This document shows, one piece after another, positions 49,564-61,798 of a stretch of 64,000 bases of DNA. A program made the position numbers and the translations under genes. Source of the DNA: Halioglobus japonicus (GTDB lineage: Bacteria; Pseudomonadota; Gammaproteobacteria; Pseudomonadales; Halieaceae); assembly GCF_001983995.1 (NCBI RefSeq), contig NZ_CP019450.1, forward strand, positions 3,968,001 through 4,032,000. The letters run 5' to 3'. Positions within the stretch are counted from its first letter, which is position 1. Every line of letters starts with the position of its first letter. The notes below the pieces were generated by a model that made no database searches, was not told the DNA's origin, and worked only from the letters and a program-made list of their open reading frames with translations.

Positions 49564-52500
49564 TCAGCTATCAGCTTGCAGTGCTTCGGTCAGCGCCGCT
49601 TCGATTTCCTGAGCAGAAACCATCATGTCAGAGTCGGAATCGCGGTTGCGTTTGCGCTCTTCGTGATAGGCCAGGCCAGTACCGGCGGGGATCAGACGAC
49701 CCACAACCACGTTCTCCTTCAGGCCACGCAGGTAGTCGCGCTTGCCGGTTACCGCAGCTTCGGTCAGTACGCGGGTAGTCTCCTGGAAGGAGGCCGCAGA
49801 GATGAAGCTTTCGGTGGCCAGCGACGCCTTGGTGATGCCGAGCAGCTCGCGCTCGCCGGTAGCAGCCACCAGGCCTTCGGCCTGCAGACGCTCGTTCTCT
49901 TCCAGCAGCGTGGTGTACTCGACCTGCTCGCCCTTGATCAGGCTGGAATCGCCGCTGGTAGTAATGATCACCTTGCGCAGCATCTGGCGAACAATCACCT
50001 CAATGTGCTTATCGTTGATCTTCACGCCCTGCAGGCGGTAAACCTCCTGGATCTCATTGACGATGTACTTGGCCAGTTCCTCGATGCCCTTGAGACGCAG
50101 GATATCGTGGGGGCTGGGCGGTCCTTCAGAAACCACTTCACCCTTCTCTACGAATTCACCCTCGAACACGCTCATGTTGCGCCACTTGGGAATCAGTACT
50201 TCGTAGTGATCGGAACCATCCGCCAGCGGCTTGCCGTCAGTCGGGGTAATCACCAGACGACGCTTGCCTTTGGTTTCTTTACCGAAAGACACGGTACCGG
50301 AGATCTCCGCCAGAATGGCAGGCTCTTTCGGCTTACGCGCTTCGAACAGGTCGGCAACGCGGGGCAGACCACCGGTGATGTCACGGGTCTTGGAGCCTTC
50401 CTGCGGGATACGGGCGATAACATCACCCGCGCCGATCTTGGCACCGTCTTCCATGCTCACCAGTGCCAGCGCAGGCAGGAAGTAGTGGGCCGGTACGTTG
50501 GTACCTGCCAGGCACAGTTCCTCACCCTTGTCGTCGACCAGGGTCACGGCAGGACGGATGTCCTTACCTGCAGCCGGACGCTCGGAGGCTTCCATCACCG
50601 AGATGCTGGACAGACCAGTCAGCTCGTCGGTCTGGCGCTTAATGGTAATACCCTCTTCCATACCGCTGAACTTCACGGTACCGGCCACCTCGGTGATGAT
50701 CGGGTGAGTGTGGGGATCCCAGTTGGCAACGATGGCGCCAGCGGCAACCTCTTCGTTGTCCTTCACTTTCAGCACAGCACCGTAGGGCAGCTTGTAGCGC
50801 TCACGCTCGCGGCCGCGTACATCGAGAACAGAAAGTTCACCGGAGCGGCTTACCGCGACCAGGTTGCCGTCAGTGTTCTCTACGGTCTTCAGGTTGTGAA
50901 TACGGACGGTACCGTCGTTCATCACCTGGATGTTGTCCTGGGCAGTCGCCCGGGATGCCGCACCACCAATGTGGAAGGTACGCATGGTCAGCTGGGTACC
51001 GGGTTCACCGATCGACTGGGCTGCCACAACACCGATCGCTTCACCCATGTTCACGCGGTGACCGCGTGCCAGGTCGCGACCGTAACAAGCGCTACAGATA
51101 CCGTGACGAGTCTCACAGGTAATGGGCGAGCGAACCTCGATCTCATCGATGCTCATCTCTTCCAGACGCTTGATCCACAGTTCGTCCAGCATAGTGCCGG
51201 CGGTAATCGCGATCTCGTCTTCAGAACCGGGCTTCATTACATCGCGGGCCACGATACGGCCCAGCACCCGGTCACCCAGGGATTCGATGATGTCGCCGCC
51301 GTCGATAACCGGAGTCATCAGCAGACCGGCATCGGTGCCACAGTCGTCCTCGGTCACTACCAAGTCCTGCGCCACGTCAACCAGACGACGGGTCAGGTAA
51401 CCGGAGTTCGCAGTCTTCAGAGCGGTATCCGCCAGACCCTTACGAGCACCGTGAGTAGAGATAAAGTACTGCGATACGTTCAGGCCTTCGCGGAAGTTCG
51501 CAATAATGGGTGTCTCAATAATAGAGCCATCCGGCTTGGCCATCAGACCACGCATACCCGCCAGCTGACGGATCTGGGCGGGCGAACCACGCGCGCCGGA
51601 GTCAGCGTAGATGTATACGGAGTTAAAGGATGCCTGCTGCTCTTCCTCGCCGTCGCGGTTGACCACAGTCTCTTTAGAGAGGCCTTCCATCATCGACTTG
51701 GAGATCAGGTCGTTGGCACGTGACCAGATATCGATCACCTTGTTGTACTTCTCACCCTGGGTTACCAGACCGGCAGCGTACTGCTCTTCGATCTCCATAA
51801 CCTCGGCTTCCGCGTGTTCGATCAGGGTAGCCTTCTCTTCGGGGATCTCGAAGTCGTTCACACCGATGGAGGAGCCGGAGCGAGTGGAGTACTCGTAACC
51901 GGTGTACATCAGGCGGTCAGCAAAGATCACAGTCGCTTTCAGGCCAACCACTCGGTAACACTGGTTGATGATGCGGGAGATAGCCTTCTTGGCCATGTCC
52001 TGGTTCACCATATCGAAGGCGATACCGGCGGGGACAATTTCCCACAGCAGCGCACGGCCGACGGTGGTTTCAGCAACAAAGGTACGAGTGATTGGGTCGC
52101 CCTCGTCCTGAACCACAGTCTCGGTGACACGAACCTTGACGCGGGCCTGCAGGTGTACGTGACCGGCAACGTAAGCACGGTGCACTTCGGAAACGTTGGC
52201 AAACAGCGTGCCCTCACCCTTGGCGTTAATGCGCTCACGGGTCATGTAGTACAGGCCCAGAACCACGTCCTGGGAAGGTACGATAATGGGCTCACCGTTG
52301 GCGGGCGACAGGATGTTGTTGGTAGACATCATCAGTGCGCGCGCTTCCAACTGGGCTTCCAGAGTCAGCGGTACGTGTACCGCCATCTGGTCACCGTCGA
52401 AGTCAGCGTTGTAGGCCGCACAAACCAGCGGGTGCAGCTGGATTGCCTTACCTTCAATCAGCACAGGCTCAAATGCCTGAATGCCGAGACGGTGCAGGGT

Positions 52501-53781
52501 CGGTGCACGGTTCAGCAGTACGGGGTGCTCGCGAATGACTTCGGCGAGGATATCCCATACTTCCGGCGGCTCGCGCTCCACCATCTTCTTGGCAGCTTTA
52601 ATCGTCGTGGCCAGGCCACGGGCTTCCAGCTTGCCGAAGATAAATGGCTTGAACAGTTCCAGGGCCATCTTCTTGGGCAGGCCACACTGGTGCAGACGCA
52701 GGGTGGGACCCACCACGATCACAGAACGACCAGAGTAGTCTACGCGCTTACCGAGCAGGTTCTGACGGAAGCGACCCTGCTTACCTTTAATCATGTCAGC
52801 CAGAGACTTCAGCGGACGCTTGTTGGAGCCGGTAATGGCGCGGCCACGACGGCCGTTGTCCAACAGTGCGTCCACAGATTCCTGCAGCATACGCTTCTCG
52901 TTGCGCACGATGATGTCCGGCGCGTTGAGGTCCAGCAGACGCTTCAGGCGGTTGTTACGGTTGATAACACGACGGTATAGATCGTTCAGGTCGGAAGTCG
53001 CGAAGCGACCGCCGTCCAGCGGTACCAGCGGACGCAGATCCGGCGGCAGCACGGGCAGCGCGTTCAGTACCATCCACTCAGGCTTGTTGCCGGAGTTGGC
53101 AAAAGCTTCCATCAGCTTCAGGCGCTTGGACAGCTTCTTGATCTTGGTCTCGGAGTTGGTTGCCGGGATCTCTTCGCGCAGCGTGGCAATCTCGTGGTCG
53201 AGATCCAACTGCATCATCAGGTCCTGGACCGCTTCCGCGCCCATCTTGGCGGAGAACTCGTCACCGAATTCTTCCATAGCTTCGTAGTACTGCTCGTCGG
53301 ACAGCAACTGGCCCTGCTCGAGGGTCGTCATGCCCGGGTCGGTGACCACGTAGCTTTCAAAGTACAACACCCGCTCGATATCGCGCAGGGTCATGTCCAG
53401 CAGAAGGCCGATACGAGACGGCAGGGACTTCAGGAACCAGATGTGAGCCACAGGGCTCGCCAGCTCGATGTGGCCCATACGCTCGCGGCGTACTTTCGCC
53501 AGTGCAACTTCAACGCCACACTTCTCACAGATAACACCGCGGTGCTTGAGGCGCTTGTACTTGCCACAGAGACACTCGTAGTCCTTTACCGGGCCAAAGA
53601 TCTTGGCACAGAACAGGCCGTCACGCTCCGGCTTGAAGGTACGGTAGTTGATAGTTTCGGGCTTTTTCACCTCGCCAAATGACCACGAACGGATCATTTC
53701 CGGCGAAGCGAGGCCGATGCGAATCGCATCGAACTCTTCTGTCTGGCCCTGGGCTTTCAGCAGATTAAGTAAGTCTTTCAA
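49564..53781 (-). CDS. rpoC: DNA-directed RNA polymerase subunit beta'
   Basis: A 1405-residue beta' subunit (E. coli 1407). It has an N-terminal zinc site ([23 protein letters not shown]), the catalytic loop [15 protein letters not shown] with the three Asp that hold Mg2+, bridge-helix and trigger-loop region ([46 protein letters not shown]) and the second zinc site ([19 protein letters not shown]). It is complete and without frame problems. It lies 32 bp after rpoB and ends at a strong terminator. Confidence 0.99.
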   Translation of the reverse strand: MKDLLNLLKAQGQTEEFDAIRIGLASPEMIRSWSFGEVKKPETINYRTFKPERDGLFCAKIFGPVKDYECLCGKYKRLKHRGVICEKCGVEVALAKVRRERMGHIELASPVAHIWFLKSLPSRIGLLLDMTLRDIERVLYFESYVVTDPGMTTLEQGQLLSDEQYYEAMEEFGDEFSAKMGAEAVQDLMMQLDLDHEIATLREEIPATNSETKIKKLSKRLKLMEAFANSGNKPEWMVLNALPVLPPDLRPLVPLDGGRFATSDLNDLYRRVINRNNRLKRLLDLNAPDIIVRNEKRMLQESVDALLDNGRRGRAITGSNKRPLKSLADMIKGKQGRFRQNLLGKRVDYSGRSVIVVGPTLRLHQCGLPKKMALELFKPFIFGKLEARGLATTIKAAKKMVEREPPEVWDILAEVIREHPVLLNRAPTLHRLGIQAFEPVLIEGKAIQLHPLVCAAYNADFDGDQMAVHVPLTLEAQLEARALMMSTNNILSPANGEPIIVPSQDVVLGLYYMTRERINAKGEGTLFANVSEVHRAYVAGHVHLQARVKVRVTETVVQDEGDPITRTFVAETTVGRALLWEIVPAGIAFDMVNQDMAKKAISRIINQCYRVVGLKATVIFADRLMYTGYEYSTRSGSSIGVNDFEIPEEKATLIEHAEAEVMEIEEQYAAGLVTQGEKYNKVIDIWSRANDLISKSMMEGLSKETVVNRDGEEEQQASFNSVYIYADSGARGSPAQIRQLAGMRGLMAKPDGSIIETPIIANFREGLNVSQYFISTHGARKGLADTALKTANSGYLTRRLVDVAQDLVVTEDDCGTDAGLLMTPVIDGGDIIESLGDRVLGRIVARDVMKPGSEDEIAITAGTMLDELWIKRLEEMSIDEIEVRSPITCETRHGICSACYGRDLARGHRVNMGEAIGVVAAQSIGEPGTQLTMRTFHIGGAASRATAQDNIQVMNDGTVRIHNLKTVENTDGNLVAVSRSGELSVLDVRGRERERYKLPYGAVLKVKDNEEVAAGAIVANWDPHTHPIITEVAGTVKFSGMEEGITIKRQTDELTGLSSISVMEASERPAAGKDIRPAVTLVDDKGEELCLAGTNVPAHYFLPALALVSMEDGAKIGAGDVIARIPQEGSKTRDITGGLPRVADLFEARKPKEPAILAEISGTVSFGKETKGKRRLVITPTDGKPLADGSDHYEVLIPKWRNMSVFEGEFVEKGEVVSEGPPSPHDILRLKGIEELAKYIVNEIQEVYRLQGVKINDKHIEVIVRQMLRKVIITTSGDSSLIKGEQVEYTTLLEENERLQAEGLVAATGERELLGITKASLATESFISAASFQETTRVLTEAAVTGKRDYLRGLKENVVVGRLIPAGTGLAYHEERKRNRDSDSDMMVSAQEIEAALTEALQADS

Positions 53782-53813
53782 GGCTATTCCTCCACGTATT
53801 CGTTGTTGGCCAG

Positions 53814-56800
53814 TTACTCGTTCTCAAGCTCGATATCGATACCGAGCGAACGGATTTCCTTAACCAACACATTGAAGGACTCGGGCATGCCCGGCTCCAT
53901 ACGATGGTCACCATCAACAATATTCTTGTACATCTTGGTACGACCGGTGACGTCGTCCGATTTCACGGTCAACATCTCCTGCAGGGTGTACGCCGCACCG
54001 TAGGCTTCCAGTGCCCACACTTCCATCTCACCGAAGCGCTGGCCACCGAACTGGGCCTTACCACCCAGCGGCTGCTGGGTAACGAGGCTGTAAGAGCCTG
54101 TGGAACGAGCGTGCATCTTGTCGTCTACCAGGTGGTTCAGCTTCAGCATGTACATGTAGCCAACCGTTACGGGGCGATCGAATGAATCGCCGGTACGGCC
54201 GTCGTACAGGGTGAACTGGCCGCTGTCTGGCAGGTCGGCCAGGGTCAGCAGGTCCTTGATAGAAGATTCAGCAGCACCATCGAATACCGGCGTCGCCATG
54301 GGTACACCGCCAGACAGGTTCTTGGCGAGTTCCATCACTTCTTCGTCGCTCAGGGACTTGATGTCCTCTGTGCGGCCGGCACCGTTGTTGTAGATCGCCT
54401 CGAGGAACTTGCGCACCTCGGCAACCTTCTTCTGCTCTTCGATCATGACGTTAATCTTGTCGCCAAGACCTTTCGCCGCCATGCCAAGGTGAGTTTCGAG
54501 AATCTGGCCCACGTTCATACGCGACGGTACACCCAGCGGGTTGAGCACGATATCGACCGGCTCACCGTTCTCGTCATAGGGCATGTCTTCTACCGGCATG
54601 ATCACCGAGATCACACCCTTGTTACCGTGACGTCCAGCCATCTTGTCACCGGGCTGGATGCGACGCTTGATCGCCAGGTAAACCTTGACGATCTTGAGTA
54701 CGCCAGGCGCCAGGTCGTCGCCAGACTGCAGCTTCCCTTTCTTGTCTTCGAAACGCTCTTCGAGCAGTTTTTCCTGCTCCTGCAGCTGACGCTGGGCAGA
54801 AGCCAGGGATTCGTTCAGCTCGCTGTCAGACAGCTTCAGCTTGAACCACTGTTCGCGATCCAGTTCGTTGAGTACCTTCTCGGTGAGCTTGGTGCCCTTG
54901 GTCAGGCCACCGCCGGAGACGGTAGTCTTGTTCTTGATCAGGTTACCCAGACGCGCAAAGGTCGCTTCTTCGAAGATACGGAACTCTTCTTTCAGGTCCT
55001 TGCGGTACTCGTCCAGCTGGTGCTTTTCGATCTGCAGGGCGCGAGCGTCCTTTTCCAGACCGTCGCGGGTGAATACCTGCACGTCGATGACAGTACCCTT
55101 GGTGCTGGAAGGCACGCGCAAGGAAGTGTCTTTTACGTCGGAGGCCTTCTCACCGAAAATCGCACGCAGCAGTTTCTCTTCCGGGGTCAGCTGGGTCTCA
55201 CCTTTCGGCGTGACCTTACCTACCAGGATATCGCCGGCGTCAACTTCAGCACCGATGTAGACAATGCCGGACTCATCCAGCTTGGCCAGGGCGCTCTCGC
55301 CAACGTTGGGGATATCAGAGGAGATTTCCTCGGGCCCCAGCTTGGTGTCACGGGCGATACAGGTCAGTTCCTGAATGTGGATGGTGGTGAAGCGGTCTTC
55401 CTTCACAACACGCTCAGACACGAGGATGGAATCCTCAAAGTTGTAACCATTCCAGGGCATGAACGCGATACGCATGTTCTGACCCAGGGCCAGCTCACCC
55501 ATGTCAATCGACGGACCGTCGGCGAGGATATCGCCGCGGGCAACCGCGTCGCCGGTCTTAACGATCGGGCGCTGGTTAATGCAGGTGTTCTGGTTGGAAC
55601 GGGTGTACTTGGTCAGGTTGTAAATATCAACCGGCGCCTCATCGACACCTACGTCCTTGTCGTTCACGCGTACCACGATGCGGCTGGCGTCGACGGAGTC
55701 GATGACACCGCCACGCTTGGCAACCACACACACGCCGGAGTCGGCGGCAACGTGGCGCTCCATACCGGTACCTACCAGCGGCTTGTCGCTCACCAGGGTC
55801 GGTACAGCCTGACGCTGCATGTTCGAGCCCATCAGGGCGCGGTTCGCGTCATCGTGCTCGAGGAACGGAATCAATGCTGCCGCAACGGAAACTACCTGCT
55901 TGGGCGAGACATCCATGTAATCGATGTCATCAGCGCCCTTGAGGGTGTTCTCATTGAGGTGGCGAACGTTAATCAGCTCTTCAACGAAGTTGTTGTTCTT
56001 GTCCAGCGGTGCAGACGCTTGGGCAATGACGTGCTCGGCTTCGTTAATCGCGGACAGGAATTCGATATCGTCGGTGACCTTGCCGTTTTTCACCTTACGG
56101 TACGGGCTTTCCAGGAAGCCGTACTCGTTGGTGCGGGCATAGGTTGCCAGCGAGTTGATCAAACCAATGTTCGGACCCTCAGGCGTTTCAATCGGACATA
56201 CACGACCGTAGTGGGTCGGGTGTACGTCGCGCACTTCGAATCCGGCGCGTTCGCGGGTCAGACCACCGGGGCCGAGTGCAGAGACGCGGCGCTTGTGGGT
56301 CACCTCAGACAGCGGGTTGTTCTGATCCATAAACTGGGACAGCTGGCTGGAACCGAAGAATTCCTTCACAGCAGCGGATACCGGCTTGGCGTTGATCAGG
56401 TCCTGGGGCATGAGGCCTTCGCTCTCGGCCATGGAAAGACGCTCTTTTACAGCGCGCTCTACACGTACCAGACCGACGCGGAACTGGTTTTCTGCCATTT
56501 CGCCCACGGAGCGAACACGGCGGTTACCCAGGTGGTCGATGTCATCGACAATGCCTTTACCGTTGCGGATGTCGACCAGGGTAGACAGCACTGCAACAAT
56601 ATCTTCTTTGTCCAGAATGCCTTCGCCGGTGACTTCTTCACGACCCAGGCGACGGTTGAACTTCATGCGACCAACGGCTGACAGATCGTAGCGGTCGGAA
56701 GAGAAGAACAGGTTCTGGAACAGGTTCTCGGCGGACTCCTTGGTGGGCGGCTCACCAGGGCGCATCATCCGGTAAATTTCTACCAGCGCTTCCAGTTCGT

Positions 56801-57887
56801 TGCGCGTGGTGTCCAGACGCAGCGTGTCGGAGATGAACGGACCGCAGTCCAGCTCATTGGTGTACAGAGTCTCGATTTCCTTAACGCCGGCTTCGTCCAG
56901 CTGGGCCAGAATCTCTTCAGTCAGCTCGGTGTTACATTCAACCAGAATTTCACCGGACTTCTCGTCAACGATGTTCTTGGCCAGGGCGCGGCCATTGAGA
57001 TAATCGCCGGGGACTTCCAGTTCTGTAACGTTGGCTTTTTCCAGCTCGCGAATGTGGCGGGCGGTAATACGACGGCCCTGTTCAACCACAACCTTTTTGC
57101 CAGCCTTGATGTCGAACGCAGCAACGTCGCCGCGCAGACGCTCGGGAATCAGGGTGATTGTGTAATTACCTTCGCCGTCGGAGTGGAAGGTATTTACATC
57201 GTAGAACATGTCGAGGATTTCCTCTGACTGGTAACCCAGCGCGCGCAGCAGCACGGTGGCAGGCAGCTTACGGCGACGGTCGATACGTACGTATACCAGA
57301 TCCTTGGGGTCAAACTCGAAGTCCAGCCATGAGCCACGGTAGGGAATCACCCGGGCGCTGTACAGCAGCTTGCCGGAGGAGTGGGTCTTGCCCTTGTCAT
57401 GGTCGAAGAATACACCCGGGGAACGGTGCAGCTGGGACACGATTACACGCTCGGTACCGTTGATGACGAAGGTACCGTTGTCGGTCATCAGGGGGATCTC
57501 CCCCATGTAGACTTCCTGTTCCTTGATGTCCTTGATGGTCTTGTTGGACGAATCCTTATCGTAGATGATCAGGCGCACTTTCACCCGCAGGGAGCAGGAG
57601 TAGGTCACACCGCGCAGCTGACATTCGTTGACGTCAAAGACAGGCGTGCCCAATGCGTAATCGACGTATTCCAGGGCAGCGTTACCGGAGTAGCTGACAA
57701 TGGGGAATACGGATTTAAAAGCCGCGTGCAAGCCATAGGCGCCGCGCTTATCCAGTGGAACACCCTGCTGGGTAAATTTACGGTATGAATCGAGTTGAAT
57801 CGCAAGCAGGTAAGGTACATCCATTACCTTCGGCAGCATGCCGAAATCTTTGCGAATACGCTTTTTCTCAGTGTACGAGTATGCCAT
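53814..57887 (-). CDS. rpoB: DNA-directed RNA polymerase subunit beta
   Basis: A 1357-residue beta subunit. I chose ATG 57887 ([16 protein letters not shown]) with GGGGAG upstream, as in homologues; the open frame extends to 57938 into a palindromic repeat. The rifampicin region reads [20 protein letters not shown] and has no known resistance change. The C-terminal motifs [16 protein letters not shown] [15 protein letters not shown] and [25 protein letters not shown] are present. It lies 213 bp after rplL, with an attenuator-like hairpin in the gap. Confidence 0.99.
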   Translation of the reverse strand: MAYSYTEKKRIRKDFGMLPKVMDVPYLLAIQLDSYRKFTQQGVPLDKRGAYGLHAAFKSVFPIVSYSGNAALEYVDYALGTPVFDVNECQLRGVTYSCSLRVKVRLIIYDKDSSNKTIKDIKEQEVYMGEIPLMTDNGTFVINGTERVIVSQLHRSPGVFFDHDKGKTHSSGKLLYSARVIPYRGSWLDFEFDPKDLVYVRIDRRRKLPATVLLRALGYQSEEILDMFYDVNTFHSDGEGNYTITLIPERLRGDVAAFDIKAGKKVVVEQGRRITARHIRELEKANVTELEVPGDYLNGRALAKNIVDEKSGEILVECNTELTEEILAQLDEAGVKEIETLYTNELDCGPFISDTLRLDTTRNELEALVEIYRMMRPGEPPTKESAENLFQNLFFSSDRYDLSAVGRMKFNRRLGREEVTGEGILDKEDIVAVLSTLVDIRNGKGIVDDIDHLGNRRVRSVGEMAENQFRVGLVRVERAVKERLSMAESEGLMPQDLINAKPVSAAVKEFFGSSQLSQFMDQNNPLSEVTHKRRVSALGPGGLTRERAGFEVRDVHPTHYGRVCPIETPEGPNIGLINSLATYARTNEYGFLESPYRKVKNGKVTDDIEFLSAINEAEHVIAQASAPLDKNNNFVEELINVRHLNENTLKGADDIDYMDVSPKQVVSVAAALIPFLEHDDANRALMGSNMQRQAVPTLVSDKPLVGTGMERHVAADSGVCVVAKRGGVIDSVDASRIVVRVNDKDVGVDEAPVDIYNLTKYTRSNQNTCINQRPIVKTGDAVARGDILADGPSIDMGELALGQNMRIAFMPWNGYNFEDSILVSERVVKEDRFTTIHIQELTCIARDTKLGPEEISSDIPNVGESALAKLDESGIVYIGAEVDAGDILVGKVTPKGETQLTPEEKLLRAIFGEKASDVKDTSLRVPSSTKGTVIDVQVFTRDGLEKDARALQIEKHQLDEYRKDLKEEFRIFEEATFARLGNLIKNKTTVSGGGLTKGTKLTEKVLNELDREQWFKLKLSDSELNESLASAQRQLQEQEKLLEERFEDKKGKLQSGDDLAPGVLKIVKVYLAIKRRIQPGDKMAGRHGNKGVISVIMPVEDMPYDENGEPVDIVLNPLGVPSRMNVGQILETHLGMAAKGLGDKINVMIEEQKKVAEVRKFLEAIYNNGAGRTEDIKSLSDEEVMELAKNLSGGVPMATPVFDGAAESSIKDLLTLADLPDSGQFTLYDGRTGDSFDRPVTVGYMYMLKLNHLVDDKMHARSTGSYSLVTQQPLGGKAQFGGQRFGEMEVWALEAYGAAYTLQEMLTVKSDDVTGRTKMYKNIVDGDHRMEPGMPESFNVLVKEIRSLGIDIELENE

Positions 57888-57911
57888 CAGTACTCCCCAG
57901 CATGTTGATGT

Positions 57912-57930
57912 AAAGGGGACAGACCCCTTT
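57912..57930. repeat. GGGGACAGACCCC-type palindrome in the rpoB leader
   Basis: AAAGGGG-ACAGA-CCCCTTT lies 25 bases upstream of the rpoB start, close to its ribosome site. It is related to the palindromes at 25445 and 41631. In RNA it would be a 7-bp hairpin with U-tract on the minus strand side. Confidence 0.55.
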
Positions 57931-58025
57931 TTCTTCATTCAAGCTTTTGCGGTCCATTTTTGAGCCTGGAATTGAGGCCTGCCCCCATTTTCTGACTTCA
58001 AAAATCTGCCCGCATTAAGCGGGAA

Positions 58026-58056
58026 AAGGCCGGTGGGCTTTCGCTCCACCAGCCTT
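58026..58056 (-). promoter_or_regulatory. Attenuator-like hairpin between rplL and rpoB
   Basis: On the minus strand AAGGCTGGTGGA pairs with CCCACCGGCCTT (two imperfect pairs) and is followed by TTCCC. Its position 45 bases after rplL matches the partial terminator that sets rpoBC against rplJL level in E. coli. It was assigned by position and shape. Confidence 0.55.
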
Positions 58057-58100
58057 GTCCTTGTCCGGCCGCCCGAGGGCGGTGCGGACGATTGCAGAAC

Positions 58101-58475
58101 TTACTTGAGTTCTGCAGCGCCGCCGGCTTCTTCCAGCTGCTTCTTGATGTCTTCGGCTTCTTCCTTGGAAGCACCTTCCTTGATGGGGGAAGGAGCGCCG
58201 TCAACCAGGCCTTTGGCTTCTTTCAGGCCAAGACCAGTTACTGCACGTACTACCTTGATGACGTTAACTTTCTTGTCACCAGCAGAAGTCAGAACTACAT
58301 CGAACTCAGTCTTCTCTTCTGCAGCCGCGCCAGCGTCGCCGCCAGCAGCAGCCGGTGCAGCAGCAACAGCTGCAGCAGCGGTTACACCAAACTTCTCTTC
58401 CATTGCTTCGATGAGCTCAACGACTTCCATTACGCTCATTTCTGCAATTGCATTCAAAATGTCTTCTTTAGACAT
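58101..58475 (-). CDS. rplL: 50S ribosomal protein L7/L12
   Basis: A 124-residue L7/L12, the stalk protein that recruits translation GTPases. It has an N-terminal dimer domain ([21 protein letters not shown]), an Ala/Gly-rich hinge (about 33-52) and the C-terminal factor-binding domain ([35 protein letters not shown]). It begins 46 bp after rplJ and is followed by the rplL-rpoB attenuator region. Confidence 0.98.
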   Translation of the reverse strand: MSKEDILNAIAEMSVMEVVELIEAMEEKFGVTAAAAVAAAPAAAGGDAGAAAEEKTEFDVVLTSAGDKKVNVIKVVRAVTGLGLKEAKGLVDGAPSPIKEGASKEEAEDIKKQLEEAGGAAELK

Positions 58476-58521
58476 GACTTTCGTCTCCTATCTAGCTGAT
58501 AAAAATTTCGGGAAATGGGGC

Positions 58522-59052
58522 TTACGCCGCCGCTTCCTTCTGATCGCGTACTGCAGCGAGTGTGCGAACCAGTTTTCCAGGTACTTCGTTCATGGTCTGT
58601 ACCAGCTTGGTTGCCGGCGCTTGCATAACACTCATCAGCATTGAGAGTGCCTGGTCGCGGGTCGGCAGCTTAGCCAGAACATCCAATTGCTCAGCACCCA
58701 GCATCTGGCCACTTACCGCCAATGCCTTTACTTCAAATTCTTCGTTGTCTTTCGCGAAGTCCTTGAAGAGTCGTGCCGCTGCGCCCGGGTCTTCCATAGA
58801 AAAACCAAACAGGGAGGGACCGGCGAGAGTGTCGTTAACGCACTCGTATTCGGTACCTTCCAGAGCCCGCTTGGCCAGGGTGTTGCGTACTACACGCAGG
58901 GTCACCTGGTTTTCGCGCGCTTCTTTGCGCAGAGCAGTCATGCTGTCTACCTGTACACCGCGGGCATCCGCGATAACGAGGGACAGTGCACTGGTGGCTG
59001 TCTCGTTAACTTCAGCTACGATCGCTTTCTTGTCTTCGAGTCCAATTGCCAC
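58522..59052 (-). CDS. rplJ: 50S ribosomal protein L10
   Basis: A 176-residue L10 that anchors L7/L12 dimers to the large subunit and represses its own operon. Diagnostic segments are [46 protein letters not shown] and [21 protein letters not shown]. The 319-bp leader upstream (59053-59371) is of the right size and content for the L10-L12 binding site. Confidence 0.98.
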   Translation of the reverse strand: MAIGLEDKKAIVAEVNETATSALSLVIADARGVQVDSMTALRKEARENQVTLRVVRNTLAKRALEGTEYECVNDTLAGPSLFGFSMEDPGAAARLFKDFAKDNEEFEVKALAVSGQMLGAEQLDVLAKLPTRDQALSMLMSVMQAPATKLVQTMNEVPGKLVRTLAAVRDQKEAAA

Positions 59053-59371
59053 TGGATATACTCCTGGGTTGCTTTACATTGGTACTCACAAACCTATGTG
59101 AGTACTGCTCGCGTGGTGAACACTTTCACCATCTGCGTAGGCTTTGGCGTTGATACAACTCGCCTCAATTAAACCGCCACTGATAAACCGCATCAGCATT
59201 GGCACCTACGGTCTTTGATGGCCTTTAGTTCTCAGCTAGTGGGCTTGCGCCCCGCCTTGTCCAAAGACCTCAAAGTGGATCGGATCCAACCTGTGGGTTT
59301 TCACCGACCTACCGCTTTCCCTTCCCTGGGAAAGCTTTGAGGAGCCGCCCCTTGTGGGGGCAGCTCAACAA
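59053..59371 (-). promoter_or_regulatory. rplJ leader (L10 autoregulatory leader) with a hairpin after rplA
   Basis: A 319-bp gene-free stretch between rplA and rplJ. On the minus strand it starts with GAGCTGCCCCC/GGGGCGGCTC (about 59339-59365), a terminator-like stem. The remainder is rich in inverted segments such as GTAGGTGCCAATGCTGATGCGG and GGTGAAAGTGTTCACC near 59130, where L10-(L12)4 would bind to control translation, as in E. coli. It was assigned by position and similarity from memory. Confidence 0.65.
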
Positions 59372-60067
59372 TTACGACTCCAACGACCCCTGGTCGATGG
59401 TGATGCCCGGGCCCATAGTGGTGCTCAGGCTGATTTTCTTCATGTAGACGCCCTTGGCAGCGGCAGGCTTGGCCTTCTTCAGGTCAGCCAGTACAGCTTC
59501 GAGGTTGCCGCGAATGGCATCCAGGTCGAAATCGATCTTGCCGATACCGCCGTGAACAATGCCGTTCTTGTCGGTGCGGTAGCGCACCTGACCAGCCTTG
59601 GCGTTGTTAACCGCAGTTTCCACATCGGGAGTTACGGTGCCAGTCTTGGGGTTGGGCATCAGGCCGCGAGGACCCAGTACCTGGCCCAGCTGACCAACAA
59701 CGCGCATCGCGTCGGGAGAGGCGATGACAACGTCGAAGTCCATCATGCCGCCCTTGATCTGTTCCGCCAGGTCTTCCATGCCTACCAGGTCAGCGCCGGC
59801 GGCCTTGGCTTTCTCAGCAGCTTCACCCTGGGTGAAAACCGCAACGCGTACGTCGGAACCAGTGCCGTTAGGCAGAGTGGTTGCGCCGCGAACAGCCTGG
59901 TCAGATTTACGGGCATCGATGCCCAGGTTTACGGCCACTTCAACGGTCTCGTTGAACTTGGCAGTGGCGAGCTCCTTCAGCAGGCTTACCGCTTCTTCCA
60001 GCGGGTAGGCCTTCTCAGGGTTCACCTTCTCTTTAAATGCCTTCTGGCGCTTGGTCAGCTTGGCCAT
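59372..60067 (-). CDS. rplA: 50S ribosomal protein L1
   Basis: A 231-residue L1, which forms the mobile stalk at the E site and represses the rplKA mRNA in E. coli. Clear segments are [58 protein letters not shown] and [19 protein letters not shown]. Its start follows the rplK stop by 1 bp. Confidence 0.98.
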   Translation of the reverse strand: MAKLTKRQKAFKEKVNPEKAYPLEEAVSLLKELATAKFNETVEVAVNLGIDARKSDQAVRGATTLPNGTGSDVRVAVFTQGEAAEKAKAAGADLVGMEDLAEQIKGGMMDFDVVIASPDAMRVVGQLGQVLGPRGLMPNPKTGTVTPDVETAVNNAKAGQVRYRTDKNGIVHGGIGKIDFDLDAIRGNLEAVLADLKKAKPAAAKGVYMKKISLSTTMGPGITIDQGSLES

Positions 60068-60068
60068 C

Positions 60069-60502
60069 TTAATTCACCCCCTCAGTTTCGATACCGGCGC
60101 TGCGGGCGGAACCGGCGATAGTGCGCACGGCTGCATCCATGTCGGCAGCGGTCAGGTCAGGCCACTTCTGGGTAGCCACTTCTTCCAGTTGCGCACGGGT
60201 TACCTTGCCCACCTTGTTGGTGTTAGGGGTACCGGAGCCCTTCTTGATCTTGGCGACTTTGCGCAGCAGAACGGAAGCCGGAGGCGTCTTCTTGATGAAG
60301 GTAAAGGAACGATCGTTATACACAGTGATAATAACGGGAATCGGCAGACCGGGCTCAGTGCCCTGAGTCTCGGCGTTGAACGCCTTACAGAATTCCATGA
60401 TGTTCACACCGTGCTGACCCAGAGCCGGACCTACCGGGGGCTCGGGTTGGCCTGACCAGCAGGCACTTGCAGCTTGATATAAGCTTCGACTTTCTTAGCC
60501 AT
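60069..60502 (-). CDS. rplK: 50S ribosomal protein L11, frame interrupted by one missing base
   Basis: L11 starts at 60502 with [22 protein letters not shown]. The frame then breaks at G5 (60436-60440, plus strand), which should be six. The added base restores [23 protein letters not shown], with the prolines that contact thiostrepton and EF-G, and gives 144 residues, the usual size. The rest ([34 protein letters not shown]) is normal. A true loss is unlikely given the intact neighbours; read as a consensus error. The uncorrected frame alone would start at residue 32. Confidence 0.93.
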
Positions 60503-60583
60503 GATTTTACTCCCGGGTTCAAACGTCTGTTCGGCTGGGCCTACTAAGACTCCCCATCAAGGCGGATAACCGCCATTTAGTTC

Positions 60584-60645
60584 GTCACCCCCGTGGAGGC
60601 GGGGATCCAGACAAAAAGCTGGGCCCCCGCCTTCGCGGGGGCGAC
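60584..60645. repeat. Dispersed palindromic repeat between nusG and rplK
   Basis: GTCACCCCCGTGGAGGCGGGGATCCAG and its inverted partner CTGGGCCCCCGCCTTCGCGGGGGCGAC form two arms, each also self-complementary. This is the widespread proteobacterial repeat whose translation reads PAKAGAQ and IPAST. It is the only copy in the window, and it sits within a conserved operon. Confidence 0.75.
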
Positions 60646-60652
60646 ACCATCA

Positions 60653-61185
60653 TCAGGCCTTTTCGACCTGACCAAATTCCAGTTCCACCGGGGTGGAACG
60701 ACCGAAAATGAGCACCGCCACGTTGAGGCGGTTCTTTTCGTAGTTAACCTCTTCAACAACACCATTGAAGTCGTTGAAGGGGCCATCGATAACCCGCACC
60801 ATTTCGCCGGGCTCGAACAATGTCTTGGGACGAGGTGCTTCCACACCATCTTCCACGCGCTGCAGAATGGCCGCAGCCTCCGCTTCGGTAATCGGCGCCG
60901 GCGCATCCGCCTTGCCGCCGATGAAACCCATCACGCGGGGGTTTCCTTGACCAGGTGCCAGGTTTCGTCCGCCAGCTCCATCTGCACCAGCACGTAGCCG
61001 GGGAAGAACTTGCGCTCGCTGCGACGCTTCTGGCCGCCGCGCATCTCAACCACCTCTTCGGTGGGAACCAGGACTTCGCCAAAGCGGTCCTGCATGCCGT
61101 GCAGCTCGATGCGCTCTTTCAGGGCAGAGGCGACTTTCTTCTCATACCCGGAATAGGCGTGAACCACATACCAACGCATTGCCAT
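60653..61185 (-). CDS. nusG: Transcription termination/antitermination protein NusG, frame interrupted by one missing base
   Basis: NusG binds RNA polymerase and couples it to Rho or to ribosomal S10. It starts [20 protein letters not shown] (ATG 61185). The NGN domain runs to [12 protein letters not shown]. There the frame breaks at G5 (60937-60941, plus strand), needing six. After the added base come RVMGFIGG and the KOW domain ([24 protein letters not shown]). The corrected length is 177 residues, as I recall for Pseudomonas. Because nusG is essential in relatives, a consensus error is the best explanation. It lies 21 bp after secE. Confidence 0.93.
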
Positions 61186-61206
61186 CGCTAACCCTTTTAC
61201 CTGTTC

Positions 61207-61569
61207 TTAACCAATCGCCAGCGACACCAGCCAACCCAGGAAGCTATCCAAGCCCCAGAGCAGCAGCGCCACCAACAACACAAATACCACCACGATCATC
61301 GTGGTCTGCACGGTTTCCTGACGCGTCGGCCAGACCACCTTGCGAATTTCGGTACGCGAACCTTTTACCAGCGCCCAGAACGCCGCCCCCTTGGCGGTTT
61401 GCAGGGCAACCAGAGCAGCAACAATTCCGAGCGCAACAATACCCAGCACGCGGTAAAGCAGTGACTGGTCTGCGTACATACTGTTGCCGACAACCGCTAC
61501 GCCGATCAGGGCGAAGACAACAAGCCACTTCAACCCATCGAAACGGCTCGCGCTAGTTTCAGCACTCAT
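61207..61569 (-). CDS. secE: Preprotein translocase subunit SecE
   Basis: A 120-residue SecE of the longer gammaproteobacterial form with three membrane helices (about 13-29, 40-58 and 90-112). The conserved cytoplasmic segment RTEIRKVVWPTRQETVQTT and the last helix hold SecY together. It lies between tRNA-Trp and nusG, the standard order. Confidence 0.97.
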   Translation of the reverse strand: MSAETSASRFDGLKWLVVFALIGVAVVGNSMYADQSLLYRVLGIVALGIVAALVALQTAKGAAFWALVKGSRTEIRKVVWPTRQETVQTTMIVVVFVLLVALLLWGLDSFLGWLVSLAIG

Positions 61570-61622
61570 TCAACTATCCTTTATTCAGAGCAACCCATCA
61601 GTGGCTGCTCCCTGCCATAAAA

Positions 61623-61698
<76 letters not shown>

Positions 61699-61798
61699 AA
61701 ATCTCTCATTTAGACGACGAAGCCGAACTGCTCTCTCAAGCGGTTCGGCTTGGTCTGATCCGGAGCGAAACCTTAAGTTCCGCTCCAGCGAGCATCGA

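Noticed and set aside
48844..51723. A 959-codon open frame opposite rpoC and the fused pseudogene
   Set aside because: It spans the rpoC terminator and two unrelated genes on the other strand, with low-complexity, His/Gln-rich sequence; it is a shadow.
54489..56681. A 730-codon open frame antisense to rpoB
   Set aside because: It lies wholly opposite rpoB, has no family-like sequence, and such frames arise from strong codon bias in GC-rich highly expressed genes.
60577..60906. A 109-codon frame over the end of nusG
   Set aside because: It contains PAKAGAQ and IPAST, the translation of the palindromic repeat at 60584-60645; the real gene there is nusG.
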